A stretch of DNA of 64,000 nt from Margaritifera margaritifera (taxonomy: Eukaryota; Mollusca; Bivalvia; Unionida; Margaritiferidae). Both the position numbers and the translations under genes were made by a program. Shown in pieces: positions 10,612 to 21,807 of this stretch; the stretch's first letter is position 1; the number at the start of each line of letters is the position of its first letter. Under the pieces are notes generated by a model. The model was not told where the DNA came from and did no database searches. It worked only from the letters and a program-made list of their open reading frames with translations. The stretch lies in NCBI GenBank assembly GCA_029931535.1, contig JAQPZY010001432.1:1816001-1880000 (forward strand), read 5' to 3'.

Positions 10612-11725
10612 TTGCCACATAAGATCATCCTCAACAGACTGAAACCTCAAGCAAAGCACATCATCGCTGAAGAACAGGCAGGTTTCAGAGCAGGACGTAG
10701 CACTATCGAACAGATCTTCAATCTTAGAATCCTCTGTGAAAAGTATCTGCAGCATCAACAGGATCTCTATCATGTCTTCATAAATGGCAACATACGGAGA
10801 TTGGTTCAGAACCACAGTCGGAGTCAGACAGGGATGCCTTCTCACACCAACTCTCTTCAACATCTATCTGGAAATGATCATGTCCGATGCCTTGGAAAAC
10901 CATGAGGGCAGTGTCAGTGTTGGAGGCAGAACAATCACCAACCTGCACTTTGCAGATGATATAGATGGCTTAGCAGGAGATGAACAAGAACTGGAAACCT
11001 TAGTGAACCATCTCAACCAAGCATCACTTAGGTATGGGATGGAGATCAGCGCTGAAAAAACCAAACTAATGACAAACAACCTGAGTGGTATCCAAAAGGA
11101 AATAAGAGTGAATGGACAGAAGCTGGGCACAGTGACAAGCTTCAAATACCTAGGTGCTATCGTCTCTGATGAAGGTTCAAAACCTGAGGTTCTTTCCAGG
11201 ATTGCGCAGACAACAACTGCACTGGCTAGGCTGAAGCCTATTTGGAAGGACAGTAACATCACGATTGGGTCCAAGATCAAGCTTATGCATTCCCTCGTCA
11301 TGTCCATATTCCTGTATGCATGTGAAACATGGACCCTGACTGCAGAACTGGAGATGAGATGTTATCGAAGGATCCTGAAAATCTCATACTTAGACCACGT
11401 CTCAAATGAGGAGGTGCGCATCAGAATCTGAGGTGCAACTGGACCATATGAAGACCTACTCACCACCGTAAAGAATCGCAAACAAAGATGGTATGGTCAC
11501 GTCTCACGCTCATCTGGCCTGGCACAGACAATCTTACAGGGCACAGTGAGAGGAAAGAGAAAACGAGGCAGACAGAAGAAGAGATGGGAAGATAATATTA
11601 AAGAGTGGACAGGCATGGACTTTGCAAAGTCCCAAAGAGCAGTGGAGAACAGGGCAAAATGGAAAGAGATTGTTGCAAAGTCATCAGTGGCACCCCTACG
11701 ACCTGCCAGGTTACGGGAGAGATAA
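10612..11725 (+). pseudogene. Dead non-LTR retrotransposon reverse transcriptase fragment
   Basis: The 5' part reads in one frame as HKIILNRLKPQAKHIIAEEQ and then AGFRAGRSTIEQIFNLRILC, an RT region 1-2 signature, up to HVFI at about 10780. After a frame change, the next part contains VGVRQGCLLTPTLFN and the catalytic LHFADDIDGLAG box near 10950-10985. It continues through FKYLGAIVSDEGSKPEV and FLYACETWTL to a TGA at 11429. The same frame resumes with GPYEDLLTTVKNRKQRWYGH and WEDNIKEWTGMDF to a TAA at 11723. About 45 codons are missing at 10783, including the first catalytic Asp motif (DF-x-x-AFD type). A shorter gap follows LTAELE. The family is common in marine invertebrates; the clade is uncertain. 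This copy is inactive. Confidence 0.9.
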
Positions 11726-11742
11726 GATTAGATAAGAAGAAT

Positions 11743-12950
11743 TGCCACATTTGCTCATGGATAGTGCAGGTACACCTGCAAAAAGCATGGATTCAGATCT
11801 GCCATTGCATAATGCTCTATCAAATAAGGGTTTATACTACTTGTTGTACTTCTGATTCCAAGCCAACTGCATGGCACCAGATCTGCCAGATCATGTGATG
11901 ACAAATTTAGAGATCCATATATACCAGATCATGTATTGACTGATTTACAGACCCAGATCTACCAGATCATGTGATGGCAGATCTACACACCCAGATATAC
12001 CAGATCATGTGATGTCAGATCTACACACCCAGATATGCCAGATCATGTGATGAAAGATCTACACACCCAGATATACCAGATCATGTGATGACAAATTGAG
12101 AAATCCAGATATACCAGATCATGTATTGACAGATTTACACACCCAGATATGCCAGATCATGTGATGGCAGATCTACACACCCAGAGCTACCGGATAATGT
12201 GATGTCAGATCTACACACCCAGATATGCCAGATCATGTGATGTCAGATCTACACACCCAGATATACCAGATCATGTGATGAAAGATCTACACACCCAGAT
12301 ATACCAGATCATGTGATGTCAGATCTACACACCCAGATATACCAGATCATGTGATGTCAGATCTACACACCCAGATATACCAGATCATGTGATGAAAGAT
12401 CTACACACCCAGATATACCAGATCATGTGATGTCAGATCTACACACCCAGATATACCAGATCATGTGATGTCAGATCTACACACCCAGATATACCAGATA
12501 ATGTGATGTCAGATCTACACACCCAGATAATACCTGATCATGTGATGTCAGATCTACACACCCAGATATACCAGATCATGTGATGTCAGATCTACACACC
12601 CAGATATACCAGATCATGTGATGTCAGATCTACACACCCAGATATACCAGATAATGTGATGTCAGATCTACACACCCAGATATACCAGATCATGTGATGT
12701 CAGATCTACACACCCAGATATACCAGATAATGTGATGTCAGATCTACACACCCAGATAATACCTGATCATATGATGAAAGATCTACACACCCAGATATAT
12801 CAGATCATGTGATGGCAGATCCACAGACCCAGATCTGCCAGATCATGTGATGGCAAATCTATAGACAGAGAGCTGCAAGATCATGCAATAGCAGATCTGG
12901 GTTTATGTTGTTTGCAGTTGGGTGCACATGATATGCAGGTATATACAGTA
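11743..12950 (+). mobile_element. PAL-MITE copy expanded to 1.2 kb by an internal satellite
   Basis: The left end TGCCACATTTGCTCATGGAT aligns with the PAL-MITE terminus, followed by a diverged palindrome 1 (GCATGGATTCAGATCTGCCA) and the spacer TTGTACTTCTGATTCCAAG. Palindrome 2 then starts (ACTGCATGGCACCAGATCTG) and gives way to the 38-bp array. The normal right part returns at 12890 (GCAGATCTGGGTTTATG) and ends GGTATATACAGTA. The element begins 17 bp after the stop of the dead reverse transcriptase. Confidence 0.82.
11881..12900. repeat. 38-bp satellite, about 26 copies, derived from PAL-MITE palindrome 2
   Basis: The unit is GATCTACACACCCAGATATA followed by CCAGATCATGTGATGTCA. The first and last units (CAGACCCAGATCTACCAGAT, CAGATCCACAGACCCAGATC) still resemble the MITE palindrome AGACCCAGATCTGCC...GGCAGATCT. 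Variants (TGATGTCA, TGATGAAA, TGATGGCA; ATCATG or ATAATG) recur in blocks, which suggests multi-unit duplications. Confidence 0.96.
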
Positions 12951-13119
12951 AAATCTAATGATGGTCCAATGAAAGTGATAGGTTGTCTTTCAAAGTTTAA
13001 GTCATAATTCATTTTTTGAATTGTGTGACAAAATACCTTTGTACCAATACATGCCTTTACAGTATAATGCAGTTAATCAATGGGATCAACCTCTGGTAAT
13101 TTGCTAAGTTGCACTGGAG

Positions 13120-13560
13120 TGTGTTCTAGTGCTGTGACCAGAAAATTGGTTCACCCTTTCGTTCGTTTGTTAAATTAACGACGTGTGCGGCCATTCGGCC
13201 ATTTACGTCGGGTTAATGAGCGCGATGCGCCCTATTTAATTAGTCACCAATGGGTTAGAGTTATAACCCATTGGTGCGTTACTGTGTGCAAAGCACACTA
13301 TTTATTTTACACCCCTCCATCGCTGCATGGTTTCCCCAAGTGAATGGGGTTCATTGTAGGCGCGATATAGGAGGGTGTGTAGATTTACTTTCAACCTGTA
13401 CATAGGATTAGAACCTCAATGTTCGCAGGTGTGATAGCAATGCATGCAAAGCATGCTGGCATTCAGCGTGTCTGGAGCGTGGCAGGCAGCTTGATCAAAT
13501 TCTGCCCAGTTATCTAAGTCGGGCTGTCCCTAATACCAATAAAGTGTTAGCCACTTGTTC
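13120..13560. repeat. Unclassified block with nested palindromes
   Basis: Locally GC-richer than its surroundings. It contains a perfect 13-bp stem (CACCAATGGGTTA at 13245-13257 with TAACCCATTGGTG at 13264-13276), a GTGTGCAAAGCACAC hairpin at 13284-13298, and ATGCATGCAAAGCATGC near 13441. 13174-13211 is inverted at about 9607-9644. No coding potential seen. It may be a piece of an unclassified transposon. Confidence 0.6.
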
Positions 13561-14041
13561 AATTATGGCAATACTTCAAGTTTAAAGAATTTTGTTATTT
13601 AACGCGATTATTCCAGTTGTAAAGAATTTTGTGTACAAAATGTACATGTTATTTTCAAAAACAATACCAATCTTTGAGTAAGAATTACTCATATCATTTT
13701 CGTGTCACGCACACTACAATTTTGAGTTATAATTTTTTAGATGGCGTTTCGAAATTGGTCAAATTTGTGTTTTTAAAAAAAAAAGTATAATCAAAAGGGG
13801 TTTTCGAGAATACCAAATTGAAAACCCCATTGATTCAGGCAATTATTTTAGCCCTTAAAAGGACTATTGACCCTTTAATTGTTTTTCAGCTGTGCTGGTG
13901 ATCCTAGTTATTATGAAAATAAATGGATTCCTGTTTAGAAATTGTCTGAATCAATGTCACCAAAACATCTGAGTGATGATCTAGGCTCAACTGCATTTCT
14001 GGTTAAAAGTGCCAAAATACTGGACAGGTGATAACTACATA

Positions 14042-14262
14042 TACCATATGTGCTTGCTTATAATAAGAGTCCAACTGTAAACAACATAGACCGTGATCTG
14101 TCTTAACATAATGTGCTGGCAGATCAAGGTCTATGTTGTTTGTTATACTGAATACTTCTAACACACTGCACAGACCCAGATCTGCCAGCACATTATGTGA
14201 TGACAGATATGGGTCTGTGCAGTTTGCAGTTGGACTCAACTTATAAGCGAGTATATATGGTA
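14042..14262 (+). mobile_element. PAL-MITE copy, full length, subfamily B
   Basis: 221 bp, TACCATATGTGCTTGCTTAT to GCGAGTATATATGGTA. Subfamily B features: GAGTCCAACTG on the left pairs with CAGTTGGACTCAACTTATAA on the right, which lengthens the terminal inverted repeat to about 40 bp. Confidence 0.92.
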
Positions 14263-15329
14263 GAACATTCTTATGAAAAACTTGATGGGGTTAAAAGCTA
14301 AGCATGGCTATGAATTATTTCTTCAAATACAAATGGTCAATTGAACATATGGCTTACAGGGATTTTTTTCGTAATTGGCAGCACACAGTTTTTAATTCTT
14401 TGTAGTGCAAATATACACACTTAAAAGGTCCATGTGTGAATATCTCTATTACAGCGTACTTACCTTTTCAGGTAAAATTTTATGCTTCATTTTGTTAAAT
14501 AATTGGGTGTAAAATGAAAAATATTCTCATTTCAGAGATACAATCAGTACCTGTAAAACATTCGTAGGGATGAAATTAATTCAGTTCGTAATAAAACCTG
14601 AACAGTTCAACTGCAAATTTCTGTCATATATCTTTTTAACTGAAAGCAAAATAGCTGGGATGATGGAAGTTAATGGTTTAGGTACAGCAATAAAATCCAT
14701 GAAACAGACTTATCAAAGCATTGCTGACTTTTATGGCTATTTTCCTATTTCCATCAATGTACATAGTGATTTCTCTTTGGAAACACCCCATAATTTCCTG
14801 AAAATTGGCTATTAGATCTGATAATGACAAAACAATTATTCCAACAACCCGCTGGCAGGTGCAATACAAAACACATAATGCATTTCAACATATCATTAGC
14901 ACAAAAAGGTTGCAAAACAAGGAAACTCTCTTAGCACAGTGAAAGATCAATGGAATGTAAAAGGCATGTTTGTGTAAATTAATTGTATATATCCCAACAT
15001 AAGGAATGACAAGATGCCAAATAACCTAGATCCGGTCATGTGTCACCATTTATCAATTGACTAGTGTTTAGTCCAAGCTCTAGTCAGTATTTTGCAAGAG
15101 GGTAAAGCTAGAGCTGGAACAAATACCAAATTTTTAAATTCAAATATTTGTTGAATGTATTCGGAAAGAATGCAGATATTTGTTGATGTTAATAAAGGTA
15201 TCAATTTCCCCCCACCCCCATTCTTAAAAAAATCCAGTGAGTGTAGGCGTTATTTTAACTGCTTATCTACAACCTTAAAATAGCCAAATTGGACATTGGG
15301 AATTTCTGACAAGATATGGTATACTATAT
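14263..15329. other. No gene seen
   Basis: An 81-codon open frame at 14570-14815 (plus) shows no recognisable motif or splice context. The rest is AT-rich sequence. Confidence 0.45.
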
Positions 15330-15524
15330 TATAATGTAATTTAATATAATATAATATAATATAATATAATATAATATAATATAATATAATATAATATATA
15401 ATACAATACAATACAATACAATACAATACAATACAATATAATATAATATAATATAATATAATATAATATAATATAATATAATATAATATAATATAATATA
15501 ATATAATATCATATAATATAATAT
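15330..15524. repeat. ATAAT/ACAAT pentanucleotide microsatellite
   Basis: A TATAA/ATAAT array with a central block of ACAAT units (about 15403-15436). The minus-strand YYIILYYIIL open frame is an artefact of the repeat. Confidence 0.96.
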
Positions 15525-16566
15525 TAGTAATTACTTTATTTAGAGAAAGTATATAAGATGTACATTGCAATAGCTGTGAAATGGCCTTGAGGCTTCTGTA
15601 CCTCTACCCGGGCCAGATACCAGGGAACTAGTTCCCTGCCTCAACCAATTTTAAGAATAGACCATTTGGTTTTGTGGGTAAAGTAGGATTCCCAACAAAG
15701 AGTTAAGTCATTTTCACAAGGACATAGGAAAGAAAAAGTGAATTAATCCCTAGGAAAGAAAAAGTGAAATAATTCCTGCACAAATTAAAATGTATTCTAA
15801 TGCACTGCAGAAACAGAGAGTAGCTATATTTCTGGAAACTGCAAACTCCTTGACCCCTTCAACTTCAATGGTTCTGTTATAAAGTCATGTCAACTGGCCC
15901 ATGGACATGTATATCCTAGTAATATGAAACTGACATATGCATGACTGACTTTTAATAAATTAAGGAAAAGGAGAGTGTCATATTTTAGCAACCTTTGTAA
16001 GGACTTCAAATCTTGAAGAAAAAAAAAAAAAAAAAACTAATGTGGAAATATAAGGAAGTTAACTTTCAGAGGTAAAATCATTCGGGGGTTGGGGTGGGTG
16101 GTGGTAATGGTATGCAGCATTGACTACAACTGTTACAGATAGAATGAATGTCAGACAACAGTTCACACATTTTTCGGAGCTCTGGATGATTGGTATGTAT
16201 ACATGTATATTAATTCTGACACAGCCCACAATACAATTGGTCATAGTCAACACACTGGAAATTAATAATTGACTGTTAGGTGGGTGTAGTCAAAGATTTG
16301 AGATCTAGGACATCTGATAAGTTTCCGTGCCAGCAAATCTGAACTGCAGCCTTATTGCCAATCATGTATTTGACATCTGTCAAAGTTTAGGCATGAGAAA
16401 ATTTAGACACCTATATGATATCTCATCATGTTACATGCACAATGTCCAAAAAAAAAATGTTGACCAACATTTTTCATTCAAGTGAAATTTTCAAAATATA
16501 GTTGAAAGACCTGTTCTAACAGTCATCAAATTTTCCATTTGTCAAAATCAACCAAAATATTGATTA

Positions 16567-16680
16567 GTACAACCCTCCCTCACTAAAATGCCCTTCATTA
16601 TAGCATGGTTCTTGTTATAAGGCAGGTATAGTCATGGATCCCATTTTATGAAGTGGTAGTAAAATTATATGTACACCTCT
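16567..16680. mobile_element. MITE2 fragment (left half)
   Basis: CCTCCCTCACTAAAATGCCC, TTCTTGTTATAAGGCAGGTA and CATGGATCCCATTTTATG match the same stretch of MITE2 as in the copy at 35815. Confidence 0.75.
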
Positions 16681-17659
16681 CCAGTGATAACTCGTGCAAA
16701 ATGGGGTCCAAAAACATGACTCCAGCATAAGCAAGGGCATGAGTTACAGAGGGACCTTTGAAAAATAAGAAAGAGATGGACTTCGACAGTGAAATGGTGA
16801 GGGGGGGGGGGTATTTAATGGTTGAATACTCATTTTATAATTGCATTGGGAATAATTGTCAATAAATAGCTTTATCTAATGAAGTTCTTTGCTTTTTGTA
16901 TAAATTATAGATAAATGTGGATACATTCTAGTGTTATTGGTGATTCAGAACAAAACAATTTTTTTTTTCTTCAAAAAAGATGGACAATTTTATTTCTAGA
17001 AACAACAATGTTGAAACTCGATTTTTATTGTTCTATTAGTAAAATAATGATGCTGTGATTTCATTGCAAGTAATAATGAAATTTCTGCTCATCCTTTGAG
17101 CAAATCGTGGGGTGCCGATTTGGAAATTTTCAGTTCACTACAAACTCTGGAACTTGTTTCTCCATATTGAACCCTATCTGTGAAACTAAACTTTTCATGC
17201 ACTCATTACGTCTTTCGCTTGGTTTCCTTGCTATCCTGGATCACATTTGCAAATGAGTAGGATAAACCACTGGTTAATGTTAGATACTTTAATTATATTA
17301 CTTACATAATAATATTTGAAACAGTGGTTGATTGGTGAATTAAAACGAGTTGACTTGACACAGAACCATGACTGCTAGCTCATATGCAGGCAGGATTTGC
17401 ATGCCTTTTACTTTTTTTTAATTCTACCGCCTTTACTCGATTTGATACTTGATAATTCAAAGTTAGGTCTACTTTTAATTGATTGTAACAATGCAAGAAA
17501 CACTTCTGCAAGTCTATGATCAAAACACAGTCAGTACTTCATTTGGTTTTTATGGAAATGCTCACGGTTTATTCACGATTTACAAAAAAAAAGGTCTGTA
17601 TGGGATCCACACCTGCCCAAATGCTATAACACGGTTTACGAGTTATCCTAGCAATACTA

Positions 17660-18206
17660 AAACAAGGCAGCAATGTATAAGGCAGTCTCACCTATATGGT
17701 GGTATATTCCATGGTTTCCATGGAAAGCATTAAAATGAGGGAGTACTGTATGTATAATGTACTTCATTATAAGATATCCTCACTATAAGGTGGTATACTC
17801 TATGGCTTCCATGGACAGCATTAAAATGAAAGAGTACTGTATTGTGTAATGTACTTTATTACAAGGTATCCTCACTATAAGGTGGTATACTCTATGGCTC
17901 CCATGGACAGCATTAAAATGAAGGAATACTGTATTGTGTAATGTACTTCATTACAAGGTATCCTCACTATAAGGTGGTATACTCTATGGCTCCCATGGAC
18001 AGCATTAAAATGAAGGAATACTGTATTGTGTAATGTATTTCATTACAAGGCATCCTCACTATAAGGTGGTATATTCTATGGCTCCCATGGACAGCATTAA
18101 AATGAGGGAGTACTGTATGTATAATGTACTTCATTATAAGGTGGTCTCACTAAAAGGCAGTACATTCTATGGCTCCCATGGACAGCATTATAATGAGGGA
18201 TAACTA
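17660..18206. repeat. 92-bp tandem array of MITE2-derived units, about 6 copies
   Basis: Spacing between successive AGTACTGTA-type motifs is 91, 92, 92, 92 and 91 bp. Each unit holds TGTACTTCATTA, CCTCACTATAAGGTGGTATA, CATGGACAGCATTAAAATGA and the MITE2 terminus GGGAGTACTGTA. Middle units share TTGTGTAATG while outer units have TGTATAATG. Confidence 0.93.
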
Positions 18207-19490
18207 TATTTTCAAACAATGCTTTTCTTCATCTCCATGTAGACCAATTAATGTAGAGAGTTATCAGCAACTCTCAAAATATAATCGAATAATCCCAGTC
18301 CTTCATGATTATAACACATCAGAATAAATGTTAGTTGATGGATTTACACCTTTTAATGTAGGACTTGGACCTTACCGTACTGTGCATACATTTTAAAGCT
18401 TGGCTGTTCCTCATAATTTGACAATAAAGTTACAATTAGCCATCATACTTGTAGCAGATTGACTTTGATGCAGTTATGTTTCAGCTATTTATTCAAGTCT
18501 CTACTGACTACTTTTATTGATGCAATAAGCTGGGTTGCTCATGATTCATATGCAAAATATTTCATAATGTGGTTCTCATTTCTTCTCTAATGCACACTCT
18601 TAACATCTGCAGCAGTGCCCCATAGAGACCTTTGGTCAGCTCTGTGTCCATAGCAGGAATTATGTTACATGTACTACAGCACACATAATATCTGCAAATG
18701 CCTTAACAAGTGCACACCACTCTTGTAAGTCAAAACTTCCATTTAAATATCCCTTCCTAATCACACGTGTCTCGACTCCTGCATGCCTCATGAAAGGGAA
18801 GCAACTGTTAAAATCTGTCTAGACTCAACCATCATGCATGCCAACATGTAACTTTTATGGGTTAAATCAGTCTTAAAAATGTATCATACACATCCTTTAC
18901 TCTGTGTGGCCATCAAGGTTGCAATCCATATACCGGCATTCTAGAGAATATAAACTATTCGATATGAGGCAGCCTCCTCATCTCTGAGAACAAAATTAAA
19001 TCACTTTCAAGGTCTCCACTACATACATAAGCCTCAATTTTAGGTTCTACACTTTATCAATAATTTATTTTTGGATAATATAATTGCATGCATGTTAATA
19101 CAGGTTTTCATGAACTAATTTATATTACATGGATAATATATTGGCGGAAATAAAAAATACCACAACTTATGTATTTCATTCAATTATCTCCCTTACACCA
19201 TACATGACATTTGAAAAAATAAAAACTCACATTTTCAGCACTTGTTTATGAAAATAAAGGAAAGATTTAGTGTGAAATATTATATTAGCCCTCAATCTTT
19301 ATGCCAGTGTAAGTACAACTGATTTAATCATTTCTTACAGCAAAATTTAAAAGGTTGAAAAACAGACACAGATTTTTTTTTTTTTTTTTGCTTGTGCCTA
19401 ATTTAAGCCACTTTTTTTTAATTGTATGTGTAGGACCAATATAAATTATATGCATCTATATGATTAAAATTATTTACCCTTTTATTTCAG

Positions 19491-19606
19491 ATGAGAATGC
19501 ACACTGCTTCACCTGAAGTTTTTGTGCTTATGAGGGATGTAATAGTACTGATGCCTCGGGACTGTCCTTGGACCAATGTGGCATTGCCTTCATATATTTC
19601 GCTAAG
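19491..19606 (+). other. Exon-like block of unknown origin
   Basis: A polypyrimidine tract and acceptor (CCCTTTTATTTCAG) precede 19491, and a donor (AAG|GTAAGG) follows 19606. The 116-bp interval is open in one plus frame (MRMHTASPEVFVL...). I recognise no domain. It could be a small exon of an unknown plus-strand transcript, a transposon relic, or chance. Confidence 0.3.
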
Positions 19607-20450
19607 GTAAGGCAATCAAACTTTTCCTTCTCATTTTTTTCTATGTTGTGGTTGTCTCTTTTGATTCCTTTATTATAAGCTACATGTCCCTTTTATATGT
19701 ACATTTTCCTCCTGTTTAAAACTCCATTTGACTTGCTGTACTTATTGTTTTTCTTTGGCATTTTTCTGTATTTTATTCCCCAAATTTCACCCCAAATAAA
19801 AAATAAGTGCTTAGAAGCTGGGATCTGCTACATTTGGAGACAGATTGGCTTATTGCATGAATTTTATTCACTACAAAAAGGAGGAAAGCTTTCTATTTGT
19901 GTTACAGAGATAATGGGTAGGCTGACCTTTGTGCAAGGACTAGGGGTTAGTGACCTCATGTATCTGCAGTTGGTGTAAAGTGTTGAAAGCTTATACTTTA
20001 TAATAAGATTGAGTCATGTCCACCTGTCTCTGGTGTCAAGTTCTTTGTCTACTAAACAAATAAAAAGTCCTTTATTTTAGATGAATTCTCCATTTTGAAG
20101 TAGGAGTTTACATACTAATTAGTACATTGACCTTTGACCTAGTTATTACATAATATGACATAATGTGATTTATCCCATATCACCCATGTAAAGTTCAATA
20201 AGTGCTGATATGAATAAAACACAACTCATAGTTAAAACAATTCATTTTATTCCCAAAAAATAGTTTGGTAGTAGAGCACAAGTATGAAAACAGCAGTTGA
20301 AACAGCTCCATGACATTTCCAAAGACATAAATATAAAACATAGCTTGGTACCTCATACAATTGTTTTTGACAAGCGAGACTAACTACACTTGTTACTTGT
20401 TCAGTCCAGAGCTATATCACAGATTATTGAAAAAATTAAGGTTGGCTTTA

Positions 20451-20913
20451 GGTATCACGGTACCAATTGCGCAAGCCCAGGGGGTGGAGCTTAAGGTGTA
20501 GGGAACATTGTATTCAGAAATAAACAACAAAACTAGCTGTGATTGGTGTATTATGTAAGAGTTGTAGTTTCTGTCTGGCTTTAAAAAAAGTTGAGTCTCT
20601 TAGCAACATGTGAGATTATGTTAATTCATATGTAGATCATGTTTTGCATTTTTTATGATTTTTTAAAAATGTGATGCACATCACTGAAAATGTGTCTGTT
20701 GTGACTGGACAACTCTTACCCCTGTCTAGTTCCAGCAGAGTTATCTCTCTTAAATGCAATGGAGTACCTGGTTCTATCACTGTCAAATTGACAATCTAAC
20801 ATTGCTCTCTATGACAGTGTGTGACATGCATGCTAAAATAAGAGAGAAGGTATATTTATTTCACCAAATGTTAACATTAAGGTCTATGGAAAAACAATTG
20901 GTACCGTGATACC
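20451..20913. mobile_element. 463-bp non-autonomous element with perfect 19-bp terminal inverted repeats
   Basis: GGTATCACGGTACCAATTG at 20451-20469 is exactly reversed and complemented at 20895-20913. The interior has no ORF of note. No clear target duplication was found, so the superfamily is open. Confidence 0.75.
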
Positions 20914-21653
20914 ACATCCTTTACTCTGTGTGGCCATATTGGGAGAAAAAATGCACCTCCAAAGTGGAGAGTTCCAACATGCACAAATGTAGATAACTCT
21001 TTAAGTCTGTACCTAGGGACATCAGGACTCATGGTACTAATTCAGCTCCCATAGTAAACCTATGGAAACATTATGATATTAAAAATTCAATAACTTTACA
21101 TTTCTGAATGCTCATGATCAAACCTATATTTATCAGTACAGACATATCCTTGATGCAAGTTTCTGAGTAGAGAAAACCATCTGAGCTGCGGCATTTTCTG
21201 GATCTACATGTATTTGAATGTGTTTTCAATTCTGCACCAAAGAGTCATGTGCTAATTTCAGTAATGAGTTTTCCAAGTTCATGTCTGTAAAAACACTGAC
21301 ATTCCATCAATAAAACATTGTCTCTATTTGTTTCAGTTACAACTAGGATAAGCTCTCAAAAGATTCTTTTTACTAAAATCTTACTTTCATTATCAACCAA
21401 TCCTGGCCATCCAAACACATATATACTCTATTTCATCTTCACCCATTTCTCCATATAATTAGTACTGTGAGTCCATCATTCATGGCATTGTTGGTATGTA
21501 CTTAAAATGAAAAGCTTTAACCTTATGAAATGTACCCAAATATTATTCTTTAAGTGCACAGCATAGGTATTACATAGAAAAAGGTATTACATGTCCTGGG
21601 TCCATATTCTGGAAACATTTTCTTTTTACAAGAAATTAAAGCTCAAGCTAAAT

Positions 21654-21712
<59 letters not shown>

Positions 21713-21807
21713 ACTCTCTGGTTTATGATATGATTTCTTCTGACGACCCTACTGAGGACCTCCCCCTGCCCCCATTGGGTCACAACTTGAGCTTGTGAAA
21801 TGCTGCT
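21654..21807. mobile_element. hAT-like MITE, 154 bp
   Basis: Starts CAGTGGTTCCCAACCTTTTT and ends GTGAAATGCTGCT, a decayed inverted match (GTGACCC near the left, GGGTCACAA near the right). The flanks read GCTAAAT and TCTAAAT, close to the 8-bp duplication expected of hAT elements. Confidence 0.7.

Noticed and set aside
10507..11307. Minus-strand open frames opposite the reverse transcriptase
   Set aside because: They are shadows of the plus-strand RT frames, whose motifs (FADD box, VRQGC) are unmistakable.
11881..12900. CRISPR-like array (regular repeats)
   Set aside because: The units are contiguous and similar along their whole length, with no unique spacers, and the setting is an animal genome.
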